Shown in pieces: positions 36,840 to 45,472 of a stretch of DNA of 64,000 nt. How positions within the stretch are numbered: the stretch's first letter is position 1; each line of letters starts with the position of its first letter. The position numbers were made by a program, and so were the translations under genes. This DNA is from Aequorivita lipolytica. GTDB lineage: Bacteria; Bacteroidota; Bacteroidia; Flavobacteriales; Flavobacteriaceae. The stretch covers positions 248,001-312,000 of the forward strand of contig NZ_VORU01000001.1 of assembly GCF_007997135.1 (NCBI RefSeq), read 5' to 3'. Under the pieces are notes generated by a model. That model was not told the DNA's origin, did no database searches, and saw only the letters and a program-made list of their open reading frames with translations.

Positions 36840-39209
36840 ATGAAAAAGATAAAATACATATCACTGCTTATTATAATGGGATGCCAAACCATTTTTGGTC
36901 AAAACATTTATGAGCAGTCCCAGGAAGGAAACAATGAAAATCTACCAGTTCACGAATACACATTGACCATCAAGGAAGAAATGGTAAATAAAGCTGGAAA
37001 GGAAGTAAAAGGAATGACCGTAAACGGCACTATTCCAGGTCCGATCTTGGAATTTACGGAAGGAGAATATGCGGTTATTTATGTAAAAAATGAAATGAGC
37101 GTAGAAACATCTGTCCATTGGCACGGAATTTTGCTGCCCAATTTTCAGGATGGTGTTCCCTATTTAACCACGCCCCCCATTCGCCCCGGAGAAACCTTTA
37201 AATATGAATTTCCAATAAAACAGGCAGGCACCTATTGGTATCATTCACATACAATGTTGCAGGAACAAAGTGGTGTTTTTGGTTCTCTTGTTATAAACCC
37301 CAAAGAAAAAAACTTGGATTATGACAAAGATTTGGTGTTGATGCTTTCAGACTGGACAAATGAAAAACCAATGAATGTATTACGAAACCTGAAACGTGGC
37401 AACGAGTGGTACGGAATGAAAAAAGGAACGTCCACACCTTTAAACCAAGTAATTGCCCGTGGCGCATTTGATGCACAGCTCGACTTTTGGAGACAACGAA
37501 TGGAAGGTGCTGACATAGCAGATATTTATTACCCAGCCTTTTTGGTAAATGGACAACAACAGCCAGAATATCGCAGTTTTAAAGCAGGAGAAAAAGTGAG
37601 GTTGCGAATCATAAATGGTTCGGCATCTACCCAATTCTGGATGACTTTTGGTGGAGAAATGCCCACATTGGTTTCTGCCGATGGACTCAATGTTGAACCT
37701 GTACAAAAGAACAAAACGTTTATTGCTGTTGCGGAAACCTATGATTTTATAGTTACTATTCCACAAAATGGTAAGATTGAGTTCAGGGCAATGGCACAGG
37801 ACGGTTCTGGTACTGCCACTGCATTTATTGGAAACGGCAAAGTGCTTCCCGCGGAAGTAGTTGCCAAACCCGATAAAATAAAAATGATGCAGCAAATGGC
37901 AAAAATGAAGATGAAGATGGGTGCACACGCCTTAAAATTCCAACCAAAAAAAGATGAACGTTTTGAAATGAAAGAGGAATACGGAATGAATATGGGCGAA
38001 ATGAAAATGAATCACGAAGAGAATAAAATGGATATGCCAAAAGATTCAACGATGAATGAAAAGATGGACCATTCAAAAATGGATCATTCAAAGATGAATA
38101 TGGATATGCCCAAAGATTCAAAAATGAAGATGGATGATATGAAAATGGAACATTCTGAAATGAAAGGTATGCAGATGGACAGTATGGAAGGAATGGATAT
38201 GTTTTCAGAATATAATTACGATTACTTGAAGTCGCCTGAAAAAACAACCTATGACAAAACTATTCCGGTTAAGGAAATCTTACTGAACCTCACTGGTAAT
38301 ATGAATCGCTATATCTGGAGTATGAACGGAGTGCCACTTTCGGAAACCGACCAGATTAAAATAAACCATAAAGAGGTCACGCGAATAACGTTGAACAATC
38401 TCACGATGATGCACCACCCAATGCACTTGCACGGACACTTTTTTAGGGTTATTAACAAGAACGGCGAATATTCGCCATTGAAACATACCGTTAATGTGCC
38501 ACCGATGCAGGAAGTTACGATTGAATTTTATGGGAACGAGTATGGCGATTGGTTCTTTCATTGCCACGTTCTGTACCATATGATGAGCGGTATGGCAAGG
38601 GTTTTCAGTTATGACACACCGCGGGACGACCGTTTAAAAGGTTACCCCATAAGCGGTTTGATTACCGAAGCTGATAAATATTATACCTGGGCTATGGTAG
38701 ATGTTGCATCGCATATGGCCGAGCTGAATTTTACAACTTCCAACATTCGTAATCAGTTCAATGTAATGGCAGAATACGGATGGAACAAAAACCTTGAAGC
38801 CGAAGTAACCTACGAACGCTATCTGCACGATTATTTGAGGGTCTTTGGTGGTGTTAACATTGAAAACGAACTGGAAGATAGTTTGGATGAGCTTTCAACC
38901 ACGGCAATTGCAGGAGTTCGATTTTTAACACCATACCTCTTTAATCTTGATGTACGCATAGATAGCAAATTGCGGCCGCAAATCAGTTTAAGTCGCGAAA
39001 TCTTGATTTTCCCACGAACAGCCATTTTCGGAAGTTATGAATATCAAGCAGATTTCGGATGGGTGAATGACCTTCCTGCGGGAGATAATTTCGCAAACGA
39101 AGTCACCTGGAATGCAGGTGTCGAATATTTTTTATCACGAAACTTTTCATTGATGGCAAGCTACGATAACCGTTTTGGTGCTGGTGGCGGACTATCAATA
39201 AGATTCTAA
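36840..39209 (+). CDS. Multicopper oxidase fused to CopB-like outer-membrane barrel
   Basis: A 789-residue protein. It has a signal peptide, then cupredoxin domains with all copper motifs: HWHG (about 94), WYHSHT (about 134), HHPMHLHGHFF (about 524) and HCHVLYHMMSGM (about 574). Residues about 345-455 are very rich in Met/His/Asp, as in CopA/PcoA copper oxidases, and would bind Cu(I). After about residue 600 the chain changes to an amphipathic beta pattern (YTWAMVDVASHMAELNF, VEYFLSRNFSLMASYDNRFG) that resembles CopB/PcoB, normally a separate outer-membrane protein. It is likely to oxidise Cu(I) to Cu(II) in the periplasm. Confidence 0.88.
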   Translation: MKKIKYISLLIIMGCQTIFGQNIYEQSQEGNNENLPVHEYTLTIKEEMVNKAGKEVKGMTVNGTIPGPILEFTEGEYAVIYVKNEMSVETSVHWHGILLPNFQDGVPYLTTPPIRPGETFKYEFPIKQAGTYWYHSHTMLQEQSGVFGSLVINPKEKNLDYDKDLVLMLSDWTNEKPMNVLRNLKRGNEWYGMKKGTSTPLNQVIARGAFDAQLDFWRQRMEGADIADIYYPAFLVNGQQQPEYRSFKAGEKVRLRIINGSASTQFWMTFGGEMPTLVSADGLNVEPVQKNKTFIAVAETYDFIVTIPQNGKIEFRAMAQDGSGTATAFIGNGKVLPAEVVAKPDKIKMMQQMAKMKMKMGAHALKFQPKKDERFEMKEEYGMNMGEMKMNHEENKMDMPKDSTMNEKMDHSKMDHSKMNMDMPKDSKMKMDDMKMEHSEMKGMQMDSMEGMDMFSEYNYDYLKSPEKTTYDKTIPVKEILLNLTGNMNRYIWSMNGVPLSETDQIKINHKEVTRITLNNLTMMHHPMHLHGHFFRVINKNGEYSPLKHTVNVPPMQEVTIEFYGNEYGDWFFHCHVLYHMMSGMARVFSYDTPRDDRLKGYPISGLITEADKYYTWAMVDVASHMAELNFTTSNIRNQFNVMAEYGWNKNLEAEVTYERYLHDYLRVFGGVNIENELEDSLDELSTTAIAGVRFLTPYLFNLDVRIDSKLRPQISLSREILIFPRTAIFGSYEYQADFGWVNDLPAGDNFANEVTWNAGVEYFLSRNFSLMASYDNRFGAGGGLSIRF

Positions 39210-39247
39210 TAAATAAACAATAAGTATTAATTTAAATTTAAATCAAA

Positions 39248-39862
39248 ATGAAAAACATGAAAACAATAGTAAAAACTCTAATGGTTATTGCTTTAGTCGG
39301 TACAGTGGTTAGCTGTAAGTCGACCTTCAATGCTGCCAAAGCAATGGAAACTCAGGAAAATCGTAATGCGCTATATCAAGAAATTATTACGAGCCCAAGC
39401 CAATTCAGTGAATTTATAAACCTAGCACAACAAGATGAAGGGGCAAGAACGTTAATGATGCAGAACCATATGCAAATGATGGAATCTGGAAATATGAAAA
39501 TGATGATGGAAAAAAATCCCGAAATGAAAGAAAAAATGCAATCCCATATGCAGATGATGATGGAAAAAAATCCGGAAATGATGCAAAATATGCAATCCAA
39601 AATGCAGATGATGATGGAAAAAAACCCTGAAATGATGCAAAAGATGCAATCAAAAATGCTCGATAAAATGATGGGGAGTGAAATGGGTCGTAAAATGCTA
39701 ATGGATACAATCCACAACAACAAAATGATGAAAAATGAGATGAAAGAAAAAATGATGCAAATGATGGATGAAAATCCTGAAATGATGGAAGAAATGATGC
39801 AGAAAATAATGGAAAAAAACCCTGAAATGATGCAGAAAATGAAAATGAAAAGGAAAATTTAA
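39248..39862 (+). CDS. Met-rich repeat lipoprotein A
   Basis: A 204-residue protein with a lipoprotein signal (VIALVGTVVSC) and a body in which about a third of residues are methionine. The unit MQMMMEKNPEM recurs with variants four to five times. The pre-repeat segment (TQENRNALYQEIITSPSQF) resembles that of the Met-rich protein at 42495, so the two are paralogues. Met-rich periplasmic proteins bind Cu(I), and the context supports a copper sink or chaperone. An alternative start lies three codons downstream. I recognise no named family. Confidence 0.75.
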   Translation: MKNMKTIVKTLMVIALVGTVVSCKSTFNAAKAMETQENRNALYQEIITSPSQFSEFINLAQQDEGARTLMMQNHMQMMESGNMKMMMEKNPEMKEKMQSHMQMMMEKNPEMMQNMQSKMQMMMEKNPEMMQKMQSKMLDKMMGSEMGRKMLMDTIHNNKMMKNEMKEKMMQMMDENPEMMEEMMQKIMEKNPEMMQKMKMKRKI

Positions 39863-39974
39863 CGACGTTTCCAATGAAATAACTTCAATTTTGGAAAATG
39901 TAATTGAAAAATTATAAGGCTTTTTAAAAATGGATAAACAACAAATTATAATCACAAACTTAAATCAAAACAAA

Positions 39975-40655
39975 ATGAAAAAAGTAAGAGTAACAACAGC
40001 AATTCTGGCAATGGCTTTTTTAAGCCTAACAGTAATGTCTTGTAGAGACACTAAAAAGGAAGAAGTGAACGACTCTATGAATTCCGAAATGCAGGAAGAG
40101 GGTCATCAGGATGATTCAATGATGGATAACGATAATTCAATGATGGACCACAATGATTCAATAATGGATCACGATAGTTCTATGATGAACCACTACAATA
40201 TGGATAATAATAGGATGGGTTCCAATATGCAGAACGCTGATGCCAAACAAGTAGTAGCAGATTATATGACGCTTAAAGATGCCTTGGTAGCGACCAATAA
40301 AGAGGATGCTGCAAAAGCTGGGAAAAAATTGGTAAGCACTTTGAACGGTTTTAATGTTAGCAGCTATACATCAGAACAACAAAAAGAATTGAAGGACATT
40401 ATCGCAGATGCAAAGGAACACGCAGAACATATTGGCAAAAGTGAAATGGACCACCAACGCGAACATTTCAAGACCTTGAGTAAAGATATTATGGATTTGG
40501 TTGCCATAACCGGCACGGAAACTACTTTATACCAACAGTTTTGCCCAATGTACGATGGTGGCAGTGCGTGGTTAAGTATGAACAAAGAAGTTAAAAACCC
40601 ATATTACGGCAGTAAAATGCTGAACTGCGGAAAAGTGCAAAAGGAGATAAATTAG
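39975..40655 (+). CDS. DUF3347 lipoprotein with Met/Asp-rich linker
   Basis: 226 residues from the ATG at 39975 (an upstream codon at 39930 lacks a proper signal). Lipoprotein signal ending VMSC, then a linker rich in Asp/Met/Ser/His ([20 protein letters not shown]), then a DUF3347 domain ending [20 protein letters not shown] and [10 protein letters not shown]. The same domain forms the C-terminus of CusB in this island. DUF3347 proteins occur with copper-export systems. Periplasmic metal binding is inferred. Confidence 0.82.
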   Translation: MKKVRVTTAILAMAFLSLTVMSCRDTKKEEVNDSMNSEMQEEGHQDDSMMDNDNSMMDHNDSIMDHDSSMMNHYNMDNNRMGSNMQNADAKQVVADYMTLKDALVATNKEDAAKAGKKLVSTLNGFNVSSYTSEQQKELKDIIADAKEHAEHIGKSEMDHQREHFKTLSKDIMDLVAITGTETTLYQQFCPMYDGGSAWLSMNKEVKNPYYGSKMLNCGKVQKEIN

Positions 40656-40712
40656 AGGCTGAAATCTGGAAGCTGGAAGCTAGATGCTGGATGCTGGATG
40701 CTTGAAGTTGGA
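40655..40712 (+). repeat. Heptamer array 6
   Basis: Eight to nine units (GAGGCTG, GAAGCTG, GATGCTG) directly after the DUF3347 stop, beginning on its last base. The end TGCTTGAAGTTGGATAA (40699-40715) matches the end of array 4. A large palindrome follows at once. Confidence 0.92.
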
Positions 40713-40713
40713 T

Positions 40714-40783
40714 AACCTGCAAGGCGCGTCGTGCTGAGCCTGCCGAAGTATGTTGCCGAGGCACGAGGCAACCTTGTAGGTTT
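40714..40783. repeat. Palindromic AACCT...AGGTT element with nested repeat
   Basis: Outer arms AACCTGCAAGG (40714-40724) and CCTTGTAGGTTT (40772-40783) enclose a TTGCC-GAGGCACGA-GGCAA core. A copy of the TTCGACT-GCTCAG family (TGCTGAGCCTGCCGAAGTA, about 40731-40750) lies inside. It can fold on either strand and may act as a terminator. Confidence 0.75.
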
Positions 40784-40800
40784 AGACTAATTATTAATAA

Positions 40801-41259
40801 ATGAATAGGATTCTGAAAATATTGTTGTTGGTTTTATTGGTAGCATTCATCGCTATCCAATTCTTTCCAACGCAAAGGAATGAAAGCGATATTGTAGCAA
40901 GAACCGATTTTTTGATAGTAAACAAATCACCAAAAGACATTAGTACAATATTGCGAGAATCCTGCTATGATTGCCACAGTAATAACACAGACTATCCTTG
41001 GTACAACAAAATCCAACCTGTCGCTTGGTTTTTGGAAGACCATGTTAAACATGGTAAAGGTGAATTGAATTTTAATACTTGGGATGAGCTATCGGATAGA
41101 AGGAAAAAGAGCAAATTAAAATCAATAACCAATCAAGTGAAAGATGATGAAATGCCATTATACTCTTACACATTGATTCATAGGGATGCAATTTTAAGTG
41201 ATTCAGATAAGAATACGATAGAAAATTACATGAATAGTTTAATGGATATTTTAGAATAA
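40801..41259 (+). CDS. Haem-binding domain protein (CxxCH)
   Basis: A 152-residue protein with an N-terminal membrane anchor (ILKILLLVLLVAFIAIQFF) and one c-type haem motif, SCYDCHSNNTDYPWY, typical of the Haem_bd domain family in Bacteroidota. It faces the periplasm. It may carry electrons in metal-stress metabolism; the partner is unknown. Confidence 0.85.
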   Translation: MNRILKILLLVLLVAFIAIQFFPTQRNESDIVARTDFLIVNKSPKDISTILRESCYDCHSNNTDYPWYNKIQPVAWFLEDHVKHGKGELNFNTWDELSDRRKKSKLKSITNQVKDDEMPLYSYTLIHRDAILSDSDKNTIENYMNSLMDILE

Positions 41260-41280
41260 TCAACAGTAAATAAAATACAT

Positions 41281-41574
41281 ATGGAAACTTATGACACCCT
41301 TTCAGAAGCCATCAACAGTTTGCAAAAACGTGGTTATACCTATGATTTTAATTTGAAGCACGAGCATATTGAATGTAATGCATTAAAATTAAAACTACAT
41401 CCAGAAGATTTTCAAGTCGATGAGGTTTATCGGTTTGAAGGCATGAGCAGTACCGACGACAATAGCGTTCTTTACGCCATACATTCAAAAAAAGGAGTAA
41501 AAGGTGCTTTGGTTGACGCCTATGGCGTTTATGCTGAAAATATTTCAGAAGCGATGCGAAAAAAATTAAAATAA
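41281..41574 (+). CDS. Small 'phosphoribosylpyrophosphate synthetase'-type protein, copy 1
   Basis: A 97-residue soluble protein of a family often labelled PRPP synthetase in Bacteroidota, although it is far too short for that enzyme and lacks its motifs. Conserved stretches are HIECNALKLK, HPEDFQVDEV, RFEGMSSTDDNSVLYAI and LVDAYGVYAE. Copy 2 lies at 45473; 80 of 97 residues are identical by my count. Its real function is unknown. Confidence 0.75.
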   Translation: METYDTLSEAINSLQKRGYTYDFNLKHEHIECNALKLKLHPEDFQVDEVYRFEGMSSTDDNSVLYAIHSKKGVKGALVDAYGVYAENISEAMRKKLK

Positions 41575-41575
41575 C

Positions 41576-42133
41576 ATGACACAAATTCTTCACATCAAGA
41601 ACATGGTTTGCGACCGTTGCAAGTCGACTGTATTAAGCGAACTCAAAAAATTGGGTTATACGATTGATTCGCTCGAATTAGGTCAGGTAGTTCTAAATGA
41701 AAATATACCTAACGATAATTCTATAATGGAAGAAATCCTTAAAAAACACGGCTTTGAAATCATAAAAGTAGAAACGGAAGTATTGATTGAAGATATAAAG
41801 ATTGCACTTATCAAGAAAATTGAAAATCACGACAATGAAAATATTTCTTCTTTTTTGGCTAAAACCTTCAATAAATCCTATTCGGCTTTGAGCAAGCTGT
41901 TCAGTAAAACCGAAGGGATGACCCTTGAAAAATATGAAATCAACTTAAAGATTGAGAAGGTAAAAGAACTGATACAGTTTGGACAATTGAATTTTTCAGA
42001 AATAGCATACAGTTTAGATTACAATAGCAGTGGCCATTTGGCGAAACAGTTCAAAAATGTAACGGGAATGTCTATGACAGAATTTAAAAATCTGCAAAAA
42101 TGGGACAGAAAATCCATAGACCGAATTGTGTAA
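41576..42133 (+). CDS. HMA-like domain fused to AraC-type DNA-binding domain
   Basis: A 185-residue regulator. Residues 1-65 resemble a heavy-metal-associated fold with a metal pair MVCDRC (Cys12, Cys15). Residues 85-185 are an AraC helix-turn-helix pair (NKSYSALSKLFSKTEGMTLEKYE, FSEIAYSLDYNSSGHLAKQF). The numbering of Cys12/Cys15 is the same as in CopZ and CopA of this island. It probably senses copper directly and activates the nearby genes. It starts one base after the stop of copy 1, so they are coupled. Confidence 0.85.
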   Translation: MTQILHIKNMVCDRCKSTVLSELKKLGYTIDSLELGQVVLNENIPNDNSIMEEILKKHGFEIIKVETEVLIEDIKIALIKKIENHDNENISSFLAKTFNKSYSALSKLFSKTEGMTLEKYEINLKIEKVKELIQFGQLNFSEIAYSLDYNSSGHLAKQFKNVTGMSMTEFKNLQKWDRKSIDRIV

Positions 42134-42175
42134 GGAATATCCTAGGTTGTACTAATAAAGCTGGGTTGGGAAAAC

Positions 42176-42183
42176 TAACTTTG
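42176..42183 (+). promoter_or_regulatory. -7 box upstream of copZ
   Basis: TAACTTTG, an exact TAnnTTTG match, lies 28 bp before the copZ ATG in the gap after the HMA-AraC gene. No -33 is clear, which would suit an activator-dependent promoter. A GGTTGT...GGTTGG repeat upstream (42145-42169) could be an AraC site. Confidence 0.5.
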
Positions 42184-42211
42184 TGTTATAATCATTTAAA
42201 AACTAAAATTA

Positions 42212-42442
42212 ATGACACACACGTATAATGTAAAAGGAATGAGTTGCGGAGGCTGTAAAGCATCTGTGGAAAAGTTCTTGGGTAACGTGGAAAATGTTAC
42301 CAATGTTTCTGTAAACCTTGAAAAAGCGGAAGCCGAAGTTACAATGAGCAGCCACGTTGCTACAGAAACCTTAAAAAGAGCCTTGCCGGAAAAATTTATC
42401 CTATCGGAAAAGGTACAGGAGAAATCAAAAAGTCAACAGTAA
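42212..42442 (+). CDS. copZ: Copper chaperone CopZ-like (HMA domain)
   Basis: A 76-residue protein, one HMA domain with GMSCGGCKASVE (Cys12, Cys15) and the family end. It carries Cu(I) to the CopA ATPase in the cytoplasm. It is preceded by its own promoter box. Confidence 0.9.
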   Translation: MTHTYNVKGMSCGGCKASVEKFLGNVENVTNVSVNLEKAEAEVTMSSHVATETLKRALPEKFILSEKVQEKSKSQQ

Positions 42443-42494
42443 AACATAATCAAGGCAACAAAACAGCATATTAGTAACCTTAAAATTAAACAGT

Positions 42495-42959
42495 ATGAAA
42501 ACATTAGTAATTTTTTTATCAATAGTAGGCTTGATGGCATTTAATAGTTGCAAGCAAGAACCAAACGTTCAAGCAATGCTTGAAAATACAGAAACAAGAA
42601 ATGAGATTATGCAAACAATTACCAATAATCCCGATTTTATGACCGAATTTATGGAGCATATGCAAAACAATAATAATGCAATGCAAATGATGCAGGGTAA
42701 CAAAAAAATGATGGGCTCCATGATGCAAGGAGAAGGAATGCAAATGATGATGACGGATAGTACAATGATGCACTCAATGATGAATGGAATGATGAACGAT
42801 GGCAAAACCATGGAAACAATGATGAAAATGATGCACGAAAAAGGTATGATGACCGAAGATTGTATGCAATCCTGTATGCAAATGATGGATGGAATAGAAG
42901 TGGAAGTGAAGAACGGGAGCGATTCAAAAATGATGGAGGGGAATAAAGATCACCATTAA
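42495..42959 (+). CDS. Met-rich lipoprotein B
   Basis: A 154-residue protein with a lipoprotein signal (FLSIVGLMAFNSC) and a Met/Asn/Gly-rich body (MMGSMMQGEGMQMMMTDSTM) that ends in a His pair. The pre-repeat stretch (ENTETRNEIMQTITNNPDF) is like that of Met-rich lipoprotein A, so both come from one ancestor. One Cys-containing motif, CMQSCMQMM, adds a possible metal site. Periplasmic Cu(I) binding is inferred. It lies 4 bp before the DUF5676 gene. Confidence 0.75.
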   Translation: MKTLVIFLSIVGLMAFNSCKQEPNVQAMLENTETRNEIMQTITNNPDFMTEFMEHMQNNNNAMQMMQGNKKMMGSMMQGEGMQMMMTDSTMMHSMMNGMMNDGKTMETMMKMMHEKGMMTEDCMQSCMQMMDGIEVEVKNGSDSKMMEGNKDHH

Positions 42960-42963
42960 AATT

Positions 42964-43233
42964 ATGAAACTAAACATCAAAAAGTTAGGATTTGCCATAG
43001 GCATTACTGGAGCATTGCTTTATTTGGGATGTATTGTGATAATGCTTACAGTTGGACACGAAGGTTCGGTAAAATTCTTCAACAGTTTATTGCACGGACT
43101 CGATGTTTCAACCATAATGAGAATGGATATCCCACTTTGGGAAGCTGGTTTGGGTATTATTCAAACGTTCATTCTGGGTTGGTTGGTAGGTGCTTGCATC
43201 GCATCACTGTATAATTGGCAAATTAAAAAATAA
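42964..43233 (+). CDS. DUF5676 membrane protein
   Basis: An 89-residue protein with two transmembrane helices (about 8-30 and 60-82) and the motif ITGALLYLGCIVIML. It fits the DUF5676 family common in copper islands. It starts 4 bp after Met-rich lipoprotein B. Function unknown. Confidence 0.75.
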   Translation: MKLNIKKLGFAIGITGALLYLGCIVIMLTVGHEGSVKFFNSLLHGLDVSTIMRMDIPLWEAGLGIIQTFILGWLVGACIASLYNWQIKK

Positions 43234-43238
43234 TTAAA

Positions 43239-44072
43239 ATGAAGAATATATTAGTACCCACAGACTTTTCAGATAATTGCAACAAAGCAGCAAAGTTGGC
43301 TATTGAATTGGCAGCACTTTTTAATTCAGAGATCCATTTTTTGCATCAACTCAATACACCTGTAAATTGGGTAAAACTCGATAAAACGGAGGAACATAAT
43401 TATCCTAAAACCGTTGCAGAAATAGGCGTTGCCAAAAGCAAATTGAGGGCTTTGGACATAGAGGCGGAACACAAAGGATTGAAATCCAGAACTTTTTTGG
43501 AATTTGTGTCAGATGATGAAGCAATTACTGCACATTCCCAAAATTTTCATCACGATTTTATTATTACGGGAAGCAAAGGCGTACGAAAGGGATTTTTAGA
43601 TCAATTGTTGGGAAGCAATGCCCAAAAAATCATTCGGAATGCACGAGTGCCTATTTTGGTAGTAAAGGAAGATACAGTAACATTTCCATTCAAAAATATC
43701 GTGTTCGTGTCCGATTTTAAGGAAGACATTTCTACTGCTTTCGAAGGGATTGTGAATATAGCTGAAAAATGCAATGCAAAAATCCATTTGCTGAACATCA
43801 ACACAGCATCAGATTTTAATAGTGTTGAAAATGGGTTGCAATCAATCAAGGATTTTTCAAAGCACTTCCCAAAACTGGAAAACTATGAAATGCACGTTTA
43901 TAACGAACCTAACGTACTAAGTGGCATTGAAAAATTTGAAGATTCCAATGATGCGGATTTAATAGTAATGTACACCCACAGCAGAAAGGGACTGTCAAGT
44001 ATATTTTCAAAAAGTATTGCTGAAAATGTAACAAACCATTCAAAAAAACCTGTGATGACCGTTCACCTTTAA
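43239..44072 (+). CDS. Universal stress protein, two tandem domains
   Basis: A 277-residue protein with an N-terminal UspA domain (NILVPTDFSDNCNKAAKLAIELA, ending GSNAQKIIRNARVPILVVK) and a second, weaker UspA domain (KNIVFVSDFKEDISTAFEGI to the end). The nucleotide-binding signature ITGSKGVRKG is present in the first. Tandem Usp proteins are common in flavobacteria. It starts a run of tightly spaced genes (1-6 bp gaps) up to copA. Confidence 0.9.
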   Translation: MKNILVPTDFSDNCNKAAKLAIELAALFNSEIHFLHQLNTPVNWVKLDKTEEHNYPKTVAEIGVAKSKLRALDIEAEHKGLKSRTFLEFVSDDEAITAHSQNFHHDFIITGSKGVRKGFLDQLLGSNAQKIIRNARVPILVVKEDTVTFPFKNIVFVSDFKEDISTAFEGIVNIAEKCNAKIHLLNINTASDFNSVENGLQSIKDFSKHFPKLENYEMHVYNEPNVLSGIEKFEDSNDADLIVMYTHSRKGLSSIFSKSIAENVTNHSKKPVMTVHL

Positions 44073-44073
44073 A

Positions 44074-44913
44074 ATGGAAAAAACAGTCAATATCATAAAG
44101 TATTCTGGCGAAGTTGAAGCCTTCGATATAGAAAAGTTAAAACACTCTTTGAGACAATCAAAAGCGAGTGAGAAACTTGTTGCTGAAATCGCCCAAGAAA
44201 TCCAAACACGGTTGACTGAAGGGATGACAACCAAGCATATTTACGAAATGGCTTATAAGATATTGAAGCGCAAATCAAAATCAGGCTCTGCCCGATACAA
44301 ACTTAAAAAAGCTATTATGGAGTTGGGTCCTACTGGCTTTCCTTTTGAAAAATTCATCGGAAAAATACTTGAATATGAAGGTTTCAAAACGGAAGTAGGT
44401 GTTGTAATGCAAGGCCATTGCGTAACCCACGAGGTAGATGTATCGGCTTTGAAAGCGAATGACCATTATTTAGTGGAGTGTAAATTCCATATTGACCAAG
44501 GTAGTATTTGCAATGTGAGAATTCCGCTTTACATACAGTCACGGTATAAGGATTTGGAAACACAATGGTTAAAACAAAAGGATCATTCCGGCAAATTTCA
44601 TAAAGGTTGGATATATACAAACACAAGGTTTTCATCCGATGCTATAAAGTTCGGCGAATGTGCAGGACTTGGATTGGTAAGTTGGGATTATCCCGAACAA
44701 AACAGCCTTAAAAATAAAATTGACTCGTCAAGATTATACCCACTTACAGCCTTATCATCATTGAGCAAAAAAGGAAAAATAAAGATTTTAAATAAAGGCA
44801 TTGTGTTATGCAGGGAAATATGTGATACCCCAACCTTATTGGATGATTTAGGTATTACGGCATCTAAAAAGAAAAGCATTTTAGAAGAAGCGAATGAATT
44901 ATGTAACCATTAA
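44074..44913 (+). CDS. ATP-cone domain fused to Mrr-like restriction endonuclease
   Basis: A 279-residue protein. Residues 1-90 are an ATP-cone regulatory domain (IIKYSGEVEAFDIEKLKHSL, MTTKHIYEMAYKIL). Residues about 95-230 are a PD-(D/E)xK nuclease of Mrr type with Asp122 (HEVDVSA) and Glu135-x-Lys137 (VECKFH). It would be a nucleotide-controlled DNA nuclease. A nuclease inside a copper operon is odd; it lies between the Usp gene and the ATPase with gaps of 1 and 6 bp, so it is transcribed with them. No methylase is present. Confidence 0.85.
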   Translation: MEKTVNIIKYSGEVEAFDIEKLKHSLRQSKASEKLVAEIAQEIQTRLTEGMTTKHIYEMAYKILKRKSKSGSARYKLKKAIMELGPTGFPFEKFIGKILEYEGFKTEVGVVMQGHCVTHEVDVSALKANDHYLVECKFHIDQGSICNVRIPLYIQSRYKDLETQWLKQKDHSGKFHKGWIYTNTRFSSDAIKFGECAGLGLVSWDYPEQNSLKNKIDSSRLYPLTALSSLSKKGKIKILNKGIVLCREICDTPTLLDDLGITASKKKSILEEANELCNH

Positions 44914-44919
44914 AATAAA

Positions 44920-45471
44920 ATGAAGAATAGCGAAACCGCACAAACCAATTGGTATGTCATAACGGGTGGCCCGAGTACTGGTAAAACTACCACTATTAAT
45001 ATGCTGAACGATCGAGGCTTTAAAACCACCATAGAACACGCAAGGCATTACATAGACACAATGCGTGTTGAGGGACAAACCGTTGAGGAATTGCGAAGTA
45101 ATAAGCGGGAATTCCAACTTGGTGTGCTAAAAATGCAAATTGAACAGGAAGCATCCCTAAATTCAGACGACGTTGTATTTCTGGACAGGGCAATCCCAGA
45201 TGCATTGGCATATTATCGATTTTTAGGTTTGGAAGTTGACGAAATTTTAAAAAAGGCAATGAGCAATGTGAATTACAAAAAGATTTTCATTTTGGACAAA
45301 TTGCCTTTGGTTAATGATTATGCTCGACTGGAAAGCAAAAATGACCAAAAACAAATACATAATTTTATTACCGAAGTTTATGAATCCTTATCTTTTCCAG
45401 TAATTCACGTGCCAGTATTACCACCATTGGAACGTGTGGATTTTATATTGAAAAGTATTAAAGACAATTAA
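44920..45471 (+). CDS. P-loop ATPase/kinase (AAA_28, NadR-like)
   Basis: A 183-residue protein with Walker A GGPSTGKTT (16-24) and a Walker-B like VVFLDRAIPDALAYY, of the AAA_28/NadR-like nucleoside kinase group. It probably phosphorylates a small nucleoside-like molecule. It starts six bases after the nuclease gene and ends one base before copy 2 of the PRPP-synthetase-like gene. Confidence 0.8.
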   Translation: MKNSETAQTNWYVITGGPSTGKTTTINMLNDRGFKTTIEHARHYIDTMRVEGQTVEELRSNKREFQLGVLKMQIEQEASLNSDDVVFLDRAIPDALAYYRFLGLEVDEILKKAMSNVNYKKIFILDKLPLVNDYARLESKNDQKQIHNFITEVYESLSFPVIHVPVLPPLERVDFILKSIKDN

Positions 45472-45472
45472 A

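Noticed and set aside
39376-39955. His/Phe/Ile-rich open frames on the minus strand opposite Met-rich protein A
   Set aside because: The His and Ile runs are simply the complement of the ATG-rich repeats; no ribosome-binding site or conserved pattern.
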